A DNA stretch of 32,919 nt, taken from NCBI GenBank assembly GCA_964410325.1, contig CAYPFN010000016.1, positions 1-32,919 of the forward strand, in the 5' to 3' direction. Within the stretch, counting starts at the first letter, position 1, and the number at the start of each line of letters is the position of its first letter. The stretch is from CAAFZY01 sp964410325 (lineage in GTDB: Bacteria > Pseudomonadota > Alphaproteobacteria > RF32 > CAG-239). The notes below the pieces were generated by a model that did no database searches, had not been told where the DNA came from, and worked only from the letters and a program-made list of their open reading frames with translations. A program made the translations under genes and the position numbers. Shown one piece after another: positions 5,551 through 14,674 of this stretch.

Positions 5551-5768
5551 TAATGCTGTTGGTTTATCTGGATATTTTATATTGTTAAAACAGCTTGGTC
5601 ATATATCGGTTTTGTATCAGCCATTTCCCAAAAGAGTTTTACCGATGGTGCGGACTTTTGTCATTTATGTAAAGTGGTATTTTAAATATTTGATAAATGT
5701 CTTCTGCTTCTTTGCTTTGCTTCATTCTAAGAGTATAATGACGTTCGTAAGACGTTGCGCATGAACAA

Positions 5769-8054
5769 TCAACCGATAACTTCTCGTCGGCCGACATGAT
5801 CTGCGGCTGAAACAATACCTTCTTCCTCCATACGGTCAATTAAGGCTGCAGCGCGGTTGTAGCCGATCCGCAGTTTACGCTGGATATAACTGGTTGATGC
5901 CTTTTTATCATTACGGACAATTGCCACAGCTTGTGAATACAAGTCATTATCGCTACCACCCATGCCGGTGTTGTCAAAAACCGAGCCGTTGTCTTTGCCG
6001 TTTAACTCTCCTTCGGTTACGGCTTCAACATATTCTGGCGCTCGTTGCGATTTCAAAAATTCAACCACGGCCTCAACTTCGCTGTCTTTTACAAAACTGC
6101 CGTGAACACGTAGTGGCCGTAATCCAGCTGGCATATACAACATATCACCCATACCCAAAAGTTGTTCAGCGCCTTGTTCGCCCAAAATGGTGCGGCTGTC
6201 AATTTTAGAAGTAACCTGGAAACTGATGCGACTTGGGAAGTTGGCTTTAATCGTACCAGTAATAACATCAACCGACGGACGCTGTGTAGACATAATTAAG
6301 TGTATACCAGCGGCACGCGCCATTTGAGCCAGACGTTGAATGGCCGCTTCAACCTCTTTGCCGGCCACCAGCATTAAATCCGCCATTTCATCGACGACAA
6401 TCACGATATAAGGCAACGGCGTAGTATCTATTTCCTGTTCTTCATAGATAGGTTTGCCAGATTCGGGATCAAAACCGACTTGGATGGTACGGGTAACTTT
6501 TTCGCCACTGTCTTTAAGCTCTTTGAGTTTTTGATTGTAACCGGTAATATTGCGGACGTTAAGCTGTGCCATTTTACGATAGCGCTCTTCCATTTCCCGT
6601 ACGGCCCATTTTAATCCGATAACCGCTTTGGCAGGATCGGTAATAACCGGCGTCAGCAAATGCGGAATGCCGTTATACATAGAAAATTCAAGCATTTTCG
6701 GATCTATCATAATGAGTTTGCATTCTTCCGGCCGCAGGCGATAAAGCAGGGATAAAATCATGGAGTTTACCCCAACCGATTTGCCAGAACCAGTAGTGCC
6801 AGCCACCAGCAAGTGCGGCATTTTGGCTAAGTCGGCATAAGTGTTTTTGCCCCCGATATCTTTGCCCAAAACGATATTAAGCGTGTTTTTGGTTTCTTTG
6901 AACGCTGGATCGGCTAATAAATCTTTCAACCAGACGGTTTCTCGTTTAATATTCGGCATTTCAATACCGATTGTATTTGAACCTGGAACTACGGCAATGC
7001 GCACGGAAACGGCAGACATTGAACGGGCAATGTCATCAGCCAGGCTGATAACCCTAGCCGTTTTAGTCCCCGGCGCCGGCTCCAGTTCATATAAAGTCAC
7101 CACTGGTCCCGGTCGCACCCGAACAATTTTGCCGTTAACGCCGAATTCCTGTAAAACCTCTTCCAGTTGCCGGGCAGTGTTTTCCAATTCCTTTTGACTG
7201 ATTTCATTGCCGCCTTTATCTTTAGGACGCGAAAGCAGATTGATATCCGGATACTGATAGCCGTCGGCCGTTGCCGAAGGCTTTATGGAAGTTTCGGAAA
7301 GTTTAACGATTTTATCTTTTTTAGACAACGCTGGCTTAACGACGTTTTCATTTTTATCGGCGCTTTTTCGGGCAAGGCGGGGTTCAACCCTGGTGGATGT
7401 CGTTCTTGTTTTTTGCTGGTGTAAAAGCTTAAATGTTTTTTGTAGGCTTTTAATTAAATATTTTATAAAAATCCAGAGGTGTACCCCTGTATAATGCAGA
7501 GCCTTGCGCCAGTCTTTAAAAGTAATGCCTAAAACCAGATTAAGCGCCATAATACTGAGAATTAAAAGCAAAGTGGCCAAAATATTGCGGGAATAAGGTA
7601 CGCTCAAATCATTGAAATATGTCTGCATTCGGCCAGCCAGCTGCTGTGCAGGTTTCCCGCCCAAACCATAGTTGCCGAACCGCCATGCAAACACCAAATT
7701 AAAAAAAGATGAGGAGGTTATCAGTCCGACTGCAAAAGCCAGTAGCCTGGACTTAAATTCCAATATCATATTATAACGCAAAAGGCTATAGCCCCATACC
7801 AGCCAGCCTAAAAGAAAAATTGGTAAGGAAATGCCAAAAGCAAATAAGATGCCTTCAGCCAGATTGGCTCCAAAGCCGCCCAGAATATTAAGTGGCTCAT
7901 TATTATTTTGATTATTAAAAGCCGGATCATCCGGATGATAAGTTGCCAAAGCTGCATAAATAATTAAAGCAAGCAAAATCAAAGCAAAGCCACAAACTTT
8001 GCACAGAAATTTTCTGGATTTGCTGTTTTTATTTTTTTTCGTTTTTTTAGCCAT
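5769..8054 (-). CDS. ftsK: DNA translocase FtsK
   Basis: FtsK is a septum-anchored hexameric motor that pumps chromosome ends across the closing septum and activates XerCD at dif. The 761-residue protein has four N-terminal membrane helices (about 17-38, 68-92, 104-123 and 159-179). A short basic linker (about 205-260) comes next, much shorter than in E. coli FtsK. The RecA-like motor follows, with Walker A GTTGSGKS (419-426), Walker B IVIVVDE (550-556) and the following STQRPS. The winged-helix gamma domain that reads KOPS sites is at 705-761 (KASTSYIQRKLRIGYNRAA). The start follows AGG about a dozen bases upstream. It lies 27 bases after a glycosyltransferase gene on the same strand. Confidence 0.96.
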   Translation of the reverse strand: MAKKTKKNKNSKSRKFLCKVCGFALILLALIIYAALATYHPDDPAFNNQNNNEPLNILGGFGANLAEGILFAFGISLPIFLLGWLVWGYSLLRYNMILEFKSRLLAFAVGLITSSSFFNLVFAWRFGNYGLGGKPAQQLAGRMQTYFNDLSVPYSRNILATLLLILSIMALNLVLGITFKDWRKALHYTGVHLWIFIKYLIKSLQKTFKLLHQQKTRTTSTRVEPRLARKSADKNENVVKPALSKKDKIVKLSETSIKPSATADGYQYPDINLLSRPKDKGGNEISQKELENTARQLEEVLQEFGVNGKIVRVRPGPVVTLYELEPAPGTKTARVISLADDIARSMSAVSVRIAVVPGSNTIGIEMPNIKRETVWLKDLLADPAFKETKNTLNIVLGKDIGGKNTYADLAKMPHLLVAGTTGSGKSVGVNSMILSLLYRLRPEECKLIMIDPKMLEFSMYNGIPHLLTPVITDPAKAVIGLKWAVREMEERYRKMAQLNVRNITGYNQKLKELKDSGEKVTRTIQVGFDPESGKPIYEEQEIDTTPLPYIVIVVDEMADLMLVAGKEVEAAIQRLAQMARAAGIHLIMSTQRPSVDVITGTIKANFPSRISFQVTSKIDSRTILGEQGAEQLLGMGDMLYMPAGLRPLRVHGSFVKDSEVEAVVEFLKSQRAPEYVEAVTEGELNGKDNGSVFDNTGMGGSDNDLYSQAVAIVRNDKKASTSYIQRKLRIGYNRAAALIDRMEEEGIVSAADHVGRREVIG

Positions 8055-8081
8055 ATTTTATCAACCTACTATTTTCACACA

Positions 8082-8903
8082 TTATAATTTAAATTTTTTG
8101 AGCTCGTCAAGACTAAGACTGACATCCCGTCCGATACAAATGGAGGGGTCAAGCTTGATTTTGGCAATATTAGTTGCTTTATAAACCTGATAACGTATTA
8201 AACTGGGAATGCGGAGATTGTTTTTATCCAAATAATCAACCATCTGCCGGATATTATCAAACTCTTTTTTCCGGGTCGGATAATCAAACTGCGGCCGACA
8301 TAATGTCATAACATCGGTCATCCCTTGCGAGGTCAGCCCCTTTTGCATCAAATACATCAGGATGTCGGATCCCTTATATTTTTTTGGTATCGGAAACAGG
8401 GGTTGGATTTCTTTCCGATTCATCATAAAAGTCGAAAGGCAGATATCAGCATCTTTACCGAAGTTTAAAAGATTGACCTCCGGCTTGATATGGCAGCATC
8501 CGATTGGCAGCAAATTGACTTTATCATCGGCAAAAGCATAACTGGTGTGGCTTAACAAAGCATTGTAGCGAACCATAAACCCAACCTGGCGTGAAATTTT
8601 ATCTTTGACCCAAAAATTTTCTGGTTCCAAGAAGGCGATATAATCTCCAGTGGCTTTGGAAATAGCAAATTCATAAGAAGCTTTTGCGCCTTTTGCAGAT
8701 TTGTTCAGACACAGTTTCACTCTGGAATCTATTTGCCGGTATTTTTGCAACCATCGTGCGGTGCTGTCAGTGGAAGCGTCGTTTACGATAATCCATTCCA
8801 TGTTTTCATAATCCTGATAGGCAAAGGATTTAAAAGCCGTCATTAAAAAGTTGGCGCAATTATGCGCGACCGTAATGACTGACACTTTTTTGTAATGGAA
8901 CAT
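8082..8903 (-). CDS. Family 2 glycosyltransferase
   Basis: This 273-residue GT-A fold enzyme presumably transfers a sugar from a nucleotide donor to a cell-surface glycan. The N-terminal strand-loop VSVITVAHNCANF is followed by WIIVNDASTDSTARWL and then KATGDYIAFLEPENFW. The last takes the place of the metal-binding DXD motif and here lacks a classical DXD (it reads LEPEN), so catalytic competence is uncertain. The C-terminal part (about 150-273) is specific and unrecognised. I start at the ATG (8903) rather than the TTG one codon earlier; AGAGGGG lies just upstream. It is probably cotranscribed with ftsK downstream. Confidence 0.85.
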   Translation of the reverse strand: MFHYKKVSVITVAHNCANFLMTAFKSFAYQDYENMEWIIVNDASTDSTARWLQKYRQIDSRVKLCLNKSAKGAKASYEFAISKATGDYIAFLEPENFWVKDKISRQVGFMVRYNALLSHTSYAFADDKVNLLPIGCCHIKPEVNLLNFGKDADICLSTFMMNRKEIQPLFPIPKKYKGSDILMYLMQKGLTSQGMTDVMTLCRPQFDYPTRKKEFDNIRQMVDYLDKNNLRIPSLIRYQVYKATNIAKIKLDPSICIGRDVSLSLDELKKFKL

Positions 8904-8959
8904 CAACCCCTCTTCTTATTGATTTTATTCAGAGCTTGTGTCTGATTTTTCATAAATTC

Positions 8960-8988
8960 TTGACTTTAAAATAAAGTAAACCTAAATT
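8960..8988 (+). promoter_or_regulatory. Promoter of fabD-fabG
   Basis: TTGACT (8960-8965) and TAAATT (8983-8988) have an ideal 17-base spacer, putting the start near 8995, about 28 bases before fabD. Confidence 0.7.
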
Positions 8989-9022
8989 CCCAATAAAAGA
9001 TTAATGAAAAGAGGTTTTATTC

Positions 9023-9967
9023 ATGAAATATGCTTTTGTATTTCCTGGACAAGGGTCGCAGTTCGTCGGCATGGGCAAAGATCTGGCGGATAATTTTGCC
9101 TCGGCTAGAGAAGTGTTTGAAGAAGTTAACAGTGCCTTAAAACAGGATCTGTTTAAATTAATGTCGGAAGGTCCGGAAACCGATTTGACGCTGACCGCCA
9201 ATACCCAGCCGGCTTTAATGGCGCATTCTTTGGCGGTGATTAGAGTCTTGGAAAAAGAATTCGGAATTAAGTTAAAAGATAAAGTGGCATTTGTTGCCGG
9301 ACATTCATTGGGAGAATATTCGGCAGCCTGTGCCGCCGGTGTTTTTTCACTTGAAAACACCGCCAAACTTTTAAGGATTCGCGGTGATGCCATGCAAAAA
9401 GCAGTACCAGTCGGGGTAGGCGGAATGGCGGCGGTTCTCGGAATGTCGTTTAAGGATATTGATGCCTTGGTAGAAGCTTGCAATGATGACCATGGTTTAT
9501 GTGTTGCCGCCAATGATAATTCAGATGGTCAAGTTGTGTTATCTGGTCACACTTCGGCGATTGAAAAAGCCGTGGAAATAGCCTCCGAATTTGGTGCCAA
9601 ACGTTGTATCAAACTTCCAGTCAGTGCACCGTTTCACAGCCCGCTGATGCAGCCGGCCGCTGAGGCGATGGCCAGAGCGTTTATGCAGGTGGAAAGTCAT
9701 GATGCGGAAATTCCGCTGATTGCAAATGTTTTAGCTGCTCCGATTACAAATCATAAAGAAATAATCAAACACTTGATAGAACAAGTTACCGGAACAGTCA
9801 GATGGCGGGAAACCGTTATGTATATGAAAGAGCAAGGCGTTACAGATATTATTGAAATTGGCGCCGGCAAAGTTCTTTCGGGAATTGTCAAAAGAAGCGA
9901 CAAAGAAATTCAAGCTGTTTCAGTCGGCTCAGTTGCCGAAATTGAAGAGCTGGCAAAAAATTTATAA
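9023..9967 (+). CDS. fabD: Malonyl-CoA:ACP transacylase FabD
   Basis: FabD moves malonyl groups from CoA to acyl carrier protein for fatty-acid elongation. The 314 residues are typical. The N-terminal FVFPGQGSQFVGMG is the family signature. The nucleophile elbow GHSLGEYSA contains Ser95. Arg120 (LRIRGDAMQ) binds the malonyl carboxylate. The catalytic His205 lies in SAPFHSPLM. The C-terminal IEIGAGKVLSGIVKR is also characteristic. AGAGG stands before the ATG. fabG starts 23 bases after the stop, and a promoter and terminator bracket the pair, so fabD-fabG is a two-gene operon; no acpP follows. Confidence 0.97.
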   Translation: MKYAFVFPGQGSQFVGMGKDLADNFASAREVFEEVNSALKQDLFKLMSEGPETDLTLTANTQPALMAHSLAVIRVLEKEFGIKLKDKVAFVAGHSLGEYSAACAAGVFSLENTAKLLRIRGDAMQKAVPVGVGGMAAVLGMSFKDIDALVEACNDDHGLCVAANDNSDGQVVLSGHTSAIEKAVEIASEFGAKRCIKLPVSAPFHSPLMQPAAEAMARAFMQVESHDAEIPLIANVLAAPITNHKEIIKHLIEQVTGTVRWRETVMYMKEQGVTDIIEIGAGKVLSGIVKRSDKEIQAVSVGSVAEIEELAKNL

Positions 9968-9990
9968 ACTTTTTAGAAAAGGAACAAAAT

Positions 9991-10728
9991 ATGTTTAGAT
10001 TAGACGGAAAAGTGGCATTAATTACCGGTGCCGCCGGTGGTTTGGGCGATAAAATTGCCCGCACGCTGCATGCGCAAGGTGCAATCCTTGCGTTAACCGA
10101 TAGACGCTCAGAGCCAATGGAAAAGTTAAAGGCGGAGTTGGGAGATCGGGTAGAATGGTTTGTAGCCAACCTTTCCCAAACGGATGAAATCACCAATTTG
10201 GTTAAAGAGGTAGAGGCAAAATTTGGCCAGATTGATATTTTGGTCAACAATGCTGGTTTAACCCGTGATAATCTGTTTATGCGCATGAGTGATGAAGATT
10301 GGCAGCTGGTGTTGGATGTTAACCTTTCTGCCGGCTTCAAACTGGCTAAAGCGATTGTCCGTGGCATGATGAAACGCCGTTATGGCCGCATTATCGGTAT
10401 TGCTTCCGTGGTTGGCGTAATGGGTAATGCCGGTCAGGCCAACTATTCGGCTTCCAAAGCCGGAATGATTGCCATGAATAAATGTTTGGCTCAGGAAGTA
10501 GGCTCCCGTGGCATTACGGTTAATTCGGTGGCTCCAGGCTTTATCCGCACGCCAATGACGGATGTTTTGCCTGATGATGTCAAAGCCGCCTTGCTGGCTA
10601 AAATTCCAGAAGGAAAACTTGGTGAAGCTCAGGATATAGCTAATGCCGTTGCGTTTTTGGCTTCTGATGAAGCTCAGTATATTACCGGCCAGACTTTGCA
10701 TATTAATGGTGGCATGGCTATGATTTAA
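9991..10728 (+). CDS. fabG: 3-oxoacyl-ACP reductase FabG
   Basis: This is the NADPH-dependent reductase of the fatty-acid elongation cycle, a 245-residue short-chain dehydrogenase. The cofactor motif GAAGGLG is at 13-19, the NNAG motif near 86-89, and the catalytic residues are Asn111, Ser139, Tyr152 and Lys156 (NYSASKAG). The C-terminal ITGQTLHINGGMAMI is typical of FabG. AAGGA lies about eight bases before the ATG. It is the last gene of the fabD-fabG operon and a strong terminator follows. The usual acpP-fabF continuation is absent here, so those genes must be elsewhere. Confidence 0.96.
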   Translation: MFRLDGKVALITGAAGGLGDKIARTLHAQGAILALTDRRSEPMEKLKAELGDRVEWFVANLSQTDEITNLVKEVEAKFGQIDILVNNAGLTRDNLFMRMSDEDWQLVLDVNLSAGFKLAKAIVRGMMKRRYGRIIGIASVVGVMGNAGQANYSASKAGMIAMNKCLAQEVGSRGITVNSVAPGFIRTPMTDVLPDDVKAALLAKIPEGKLGEAQDIANAVAFLASDEAQYITGQTLHINGGMAMI

Positions 10729-10743
10729 GCCGGAAATTTTTAC

Positions 10744-10773
10744 AAAAAATCCCCTTATAAGGGGATTTTTTTA
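10744..10773 (+). terminator. Terminator of fabD-fabG
   Basis: The stem AAAAATCCCCTT / AAGGGGATTTTT with a minimal loop is followed by T residues. Confidence 0.9.
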
Positions 10774-10790
10774 TAAACTTTTTATCTGGC

Positions 10791-10819
10791 TTGCATTCAA
10801 AGATAAAGAAAGGTATAAT
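10791..10819 (+). promoter_or_regulatory. Promoter of the Cys-rich exported protein
   Basis: TTGCAT (10791-10796), a 17-base spacer and a perfect TATAAT (10814-10819) predict a start near 10826. Confidence 0.75.
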
Positions 10820-10851
10820 AAAACCATCTGTCATTTAAGGAGTAAAATATA

Positions 10852-11190
10852 ATGAAAAAAGTTAAGTTAATCTGCTTGGTTTCAACGCTGATTTTAGGGA
10901 TTTCCGGCCCAGCTTTGGCCGGGGTTACTTTTTTGCCAGCCGCTGGCGGAGGCGTTGGAAGTTCCAGTAAAGGCAGCACTTCGCAAAGTTCTGATCAAAA
11001 ATGCCTTAATGAAGGCTATAGCCGTACATCTTGTGGCAACGGACAGGTTTTGACTAAACAGTGTCCGTACAACAACAATTATTATAAAAGTTGTTGTCCG
11101 GAAGAGTATAAATTTACCAAAGATGAATGTACGAATGCTGGTCTAAGATATAGTTCCAATAGCTGCGGTGACTTATATCGCTGTTATTAA
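10852..11190 (+). CDS. Small exported Cys-rich protein
   Basis: This is a 112-residue secreted or periplasmic protein of unknown function. A classical signal peptide covers residues 1-23 (KK, then LICLVSTLILGISG, cleavage after PALA). A Gly/Ser-rich spacer follows (about 24-48). The remaining 64 residues contain eight cysteines, an even number consistent with four disulfides. They fall into two related halves, each of the form C-x(9-11)-SC-G-x(4-8)-C, the second (DECTNAGLRYSSNSCGDLYRC) being shorter. There are many Tyr and Asn but no catalytic motif. AAGGAG lies before the ATG, and a strong promoter and terminator make it a single unit. It sits before a large autotransporter. A surface-structural or host-interaction role is a guess. 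Confidence 0.8.
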   Translation: MKKVKLICLVSTLILGISGPALAGVTFLPAAGGGVGSSSKGSTSQSSDQKCLNEGYSRTSCGNGQVLTKQCPYNNNYYKSCCPEEYKFTKDECTNAGLRYSSNSCGDLYRCY

Positions 11191-11212
11191 AAAGGGACTT
11201 TTGTTTTTATAT

Positions 11213-11250
11213 AAAGAAGCCTTGTGTTGCCACAAGGCTTCTTTAATTTT
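11213..11250 (+). terminator. Terminator of the Cys-rich protein gene
   Basis: A perfect 14-bp stem (AAAGAAGCCTTGTG / CACAAGGCTTCTTT) with a TTGC loop is followed by AATTTT. Confidence 0.92.
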
Positions 11251-11759
11251 AAAGATTCTTGGAGAATAAATATTTTTAAAACACTCCTTAATGAGAAATA
11301 CAAAGTTTCAGATACAAAAAAATAATGAATTCATTAAACCACGATTTAATTATTGAAGTCAACCAAGCAAGCCATAACAAGGGCTGGAAAGAAATTTATC
11401 AGAAAGTTTGGCACGAAAAATGAAAAAAATTCTTTAACCGTGATTATAAAGGATGAAGTTAATTTAAGTTAATTCTAAATCATTGAAATCAAAGGGACAT
11501 CTGATTTCAATATACCTACAGCTATTAAAAGTCAATTAAATTCTTTCGGTTGTTAACCATTTTCCTTGAAAAACCTAGATTGCAACAGATTACCCCAAAA
11601 AGCAATCCAAATAATAAAATATTGGATTCTGGCGTCCAGTTTTAAACAATGTTTTTGGGCACTTTGTAACAGTGATTTGATTAACTGTTATTTGTTTTAT
11701 ACTAACAACTGGAACCAATATTAATATAAAAGATTCCAAAAAATAGGGAAATTTAACTC
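11251..11759 (+). other. Long A/T-rich intergenic region with a 32-residue frame
   Basis: These 509 bases hold no gene I can support. The only candidate is an ATG-initiated 32-residue frame (11325-11423) whose product is polar and Trp-containing (NQASHNKGWKEIYQKVWHEK). It has no Shine-Dalgarno sequence and may be a gene fragment. Near the downstream gene, TTGATT (11677-11682) and TATACT (11698-11703) could form an autotransporter promoter, but the 15-base spacer is short. A long untranslated leader is therefore possible. Confidence 0.5.
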
Positions 11760-14474
11760 ATGAAAAATAAACTTTTAATTACAACGGCATTAGTAGCACT
11801 GACTTGTAGCTATAATACCTATGCGGATTACCATAACGGAGAACCTGACGTCGATTTGGTTATTAGTGATGAACAGACATTGGAAAATTATGGATACGTT
11901 GATTGGGATGGGGATGATGGTACCCCATATTACTATAAAACAATTTCTGTTACAGAAGATGGAAACTTAACCATTTCCAGTTCAGATATTAAAACAACGG
12001 AAAAAGACTCCTCTCAAACAGATATTAAAATTAATGGAACCCTGAAATTGGAAAACAGTGTTTTGGAAGCCGGAAACGATATCGATGAATTAGAGAATAA
12101 TTCTAACATATTGTTGGATGGTGCTACCGTAACCATGAATGATTCGGATTTAGAGGCCAACGGCGATATTACCATTAAAGATACAACCCTCAGTATAACA
12201 TCAACTTCCGATGATGATAGCCATGGTGTTTGGGCTGACGGTAGTCTTACATTGGAAAATTCTGAAGTTAACTTGGAAGAAAATGCCTACTTAAGTGCAG
12301 ACGGAGATATTATTTTCAACGGCGGTTCGTATAATTTTGAGAATAACATTGTTTTATCTGAAAATGGTAGCATTACCATTAAAGACGGAACAATCATCTC
12401 TCCCGATTTTTACGCCCCAAACGGCGATTTAAACCTTGAAGGTGGTATTATTCAGGAAATAAAAGATACTTTTGTAGCAAAAGATCCAAGTGACGAAATC
12501 TTAATCCAAAACATTAACATTAGCGGTGGTGAATTTATTCACACTAATGTTTCATCAAACGGTTTTGGAAACCTGAACGTCAGCGGTGGAAAAATGCAGT
12601 TGACCAATACGGAAATGACTTCGGTCGAAGATATCAATATTTCCGATGGAGAGATTAATCTTATGGGTGATGGTACATCGGGCTTATATGCCGGCGGAGA
12701 ATTTAATATCACCGGTGGCACTATCAATATGGCAGGAACTAATACCATTCTTAGCAATATTTCTTCCGCAGAAGATTTGAACATTGACGGCGGGACAATC
12801 AATGTTACTGGTAAACAAGCGGAAATTTCCAGCAGCCAAAATGTTAATCTGAACAGTGGGACAATCAATATTGACGAAGCTAGCACGTTGGGCATTTACG
12901 ATGACGAGGAAGATCCGATAACAGCTCAGCTTGGTTCCGCGATGATTTTGAACATTGCCGGAATTTTAGATGCTAGCCTGACTGGTAACGGAACGATTAA
13001 TTTTACTTCAAACAGTGGAAGAATTACTGGTGATGTTACTATGGAAAGTGGCGGTGTTATGGACGTTGGGCTGTATAACGCGGTTATTGATGGTGATGCA
13101 ACATTTAATTCTGGTTCAACGCTGAAACTGGAAATTTCCGATAGTGGCAATGGTTCCTTGACAGCGAATAGCATTACCGGCGAAGAAGGCTCCAAACTGG
13201 CCTTGACTATTACTAAACAAATGGAAATCGGCGAGACTCTGGAAAATGTTGCTTTGCTGATAGGTGAGGTAGACAATAACTTTACTAATGAGATTTCCAA
13301 TAATCGCTATAGTGTAACTTCGGAAGACGGTAAGAATTTTAACATTACCTATGAAAATTCGGCATCCGATGTTGTGGATGAAGCTGGCGGAACGACCAAC
13401 AATGCTTCAACAGCCGAAGCTTGGGACACGATGACACAATCATCAACGGCAAGTGATGATGCGAAAGCGGTTGCTTCAGTTTTGAACGATTTGTCGCAGA
13501 ATGACGAACAGGCCTATGTAGCGGCATTGACGGCGATTGCTCCGGAAGTAGCGCCGGTAGTTCAGAAAACTCAGACAGAAACGGCTAATCAGGTATTTGG
13601 CGCGGTTTCCTCTCGTTTAACTGGTGGCTCAATTTCTACTGGCTCCCAAGGTATGTCTTCTGGTGATAGTAATCCGGATGCAGCCGTCTGGGTACAGGGA
13701 ATGTTTAATACATCCAAGCTGGACGATACATCCAAAGCCAAAGGCTTTGATGCGGATTCTGCCGGTGTTGCCTTTGGTGTTGAAAAATTCATCAACAAAG
13801 ATACTAAAGTCGGTGTTGGTTATGCCTACACAAACACGGACATTGACGGCTTTATGCGTTCAACTGAGGTAGATACCCATACGGCGATTTTGTATGGTGA
13901 ATATAAGCCGAGCAACTGGTATGTTAACGGTATTGCGACCTACAGCTGGTCTGATTATTCCGAAGACAAGAATGTGGGCGGTATAGGTGTTAAGGCAGAT
14001 TACGATGTTGAGACTTTGGGCTTACAGGCAATGACCGGTTATGATATGCAGGTTAAAGGTCTTGGCTTTACGCCGGAAATTGGTTTGCGTTATATTCATA
14101 TCAAACAGGATGCGTACACGGATTCTGCGGATCAAAAAGTTTCTGGTAATAAGAGCGATATTTTGACGGGAGTGATCGGAGCCAAGGTGAGCAAAACTTG
14201 GGAATTGTCGAACGGGATGAACATCAAGCCGGAAATCCGCATTGCAGCGACATACGATCTGTTTAACGATGATGTTACCTCGGTGGTAACTCTGGCCAAT
14301 GGATCTGTTTATGCGGTTGAAGGCGAGGCACTTGATCGCTTCGGTATGGAATTGGGAGCCGGCGTAACGATGGAAGTCAATGACAATGTTGAATTTTCGC
14401 TTGGTTATGAAGGTAAATTCCGTGAAGATTACGAGGACCATACTGGTTTGATTAACGCTAAGTATAAATTTTAG
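11760..14474 (+). CDS. Autotransporter with beta-helix passenger
   Basis: This 904-residue type V secretion protein places an N-terminal passenger on the cell surface through its own C-terminal barrel. A signal peptide covers about 1-22 (LLITTALVALTC, cleavage after TYA). The passenger (about 25-540) is acidic and Asn/Gly/Asp-rich. It has irregular beta-helix rungs of the type INISGGEF, LNVSGGKM, FNITGGTINM, LNIDGGTINV and VNLNSGTINI, each about 19-25 residues. A linker at about 545-635 includes QVFGAVSSRL. The autotransporter beta-domain runs from about 640 to the end (AAVWVQGMF, GVAFGVEKFI, VGVGYAYTNTDIDG) and finishes in the outer-membrane signature NAKYKF, with terminal Phe. No protease triad or cleavage site is obvious, so an adhesin-like role is likely. 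It is a single gene with its own terminator. Confidence 0.92.
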   Translation: MKNKLLITTALVALTCSYNTYADYHNGEPDVDLVISDEQTLENYGYVDWDGDDGTPYYYKTISVTEDGNLTISSSDIKTTEKDSSQTDIKINGTLKLENSVLEAGNDIDELENNSNILLDGATVTMNDSDLEANGDITIKDTTLSITSTSDDDSHGVWADGSLTLENSEVNLEENAYLSADGDIIFNGGSYNFENNIVLSENGSITIKDGTIISPDFYAPNGDLNLEGGIIQEIKDTFVAKDPSDEILIQNINISGGEFIHTNVSSNGFGNLNVSGGKMQLTNTEMTSVEDINISDGEINLMGDGTSGLYAGGEFNITGGTINMAGTNTILSNISSAEDLNIDGGTINVTGKQAEISSSQNVNLNSGTINIDEASTLGIYDDEEDPITAQLGSAMILNIAGILDASLTGNGTINFTSNSGRITGDVTMESGGVMDVGLYNAVIDGDATFNSGSTLKLEISDSGNGSLTANSITGEEGSKLALTITKQMEIGETLENVALLIGEVDNNFTNEISNNRYSVTSEDGKNFNITYENSASDVVDEAGGTTNNASTAEAWDTMTQSSTASDDAKAVASVLNDLSQNDEQAYVAALTAIAPEVAPVVQKTQTETANQVFGAVSSRLTGGSISTGSQGMSSGDSNPDAAVWVQGMFNTSKLDDTSKAKGFDADSAGVAFGVEKFINKDTKVGVGYAYTNTDIDGFMRSTEVDTHTAILYGEYKPSNWYVNGIATYSWSDYSEDKNVGGIGVKADYDVETLGLQAMTGYDMQVKGLGFTPEIGLRYIHIKQDAYTDSADQKVSGNKSDILTGVIGAKVSKTWELSNGMNIKPEIRIAATYDLFNDDVTSVVTLANGSVYAVEGEALDRFGMELGAGVTMEVNDNVEFSLGYEGKFREDYEDHTGLINAKYKF

Positions 14475-14494
14475 TCTTTAATCATCAGTCATGT

Positions 14495-14532
14495 AAAATA
14501 CCCTGTGACCGATTGGTTACAGGGTATTTTTT
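14495..14532 (+). terminator. Terminator of the autotransporter gene
   Basis: A 16-bp stem (AAAATACCCTGTGACC / GGTTACAGGGTATTTT, one G-U) with a GATT loop runs into further T. Confidence 0.92.
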
Positions 14533-14674
14533 ATATCTAAATAACCACCGTTTAGATTAAATATCCAACAGAAGTATATAAATGGATATTCCACTGTCAA
14601 CAAATTTTTTAAAAAACGAGCAATTGTGTGAATTTCAGCAGTTTCATACTCTTCTTTAATAAGACCCAAAAAAG

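Noticed and set aside
5553..5768. Gene or tRNA between the 6S RNA and ftsK
   Set aside because: The only frames are short and lack Shine-Dalgarno sequences; no tRNA T-loop (GGTTCRANYCC) or cloverleaf could be found here or elsewhere in the window.
14022..14441. 139-codon minus-strand frame inside the autotransporter barrel
   Set aside because: It is a shadow of the well-supported autotransporter domain; no expression signals or recognisable motifs.
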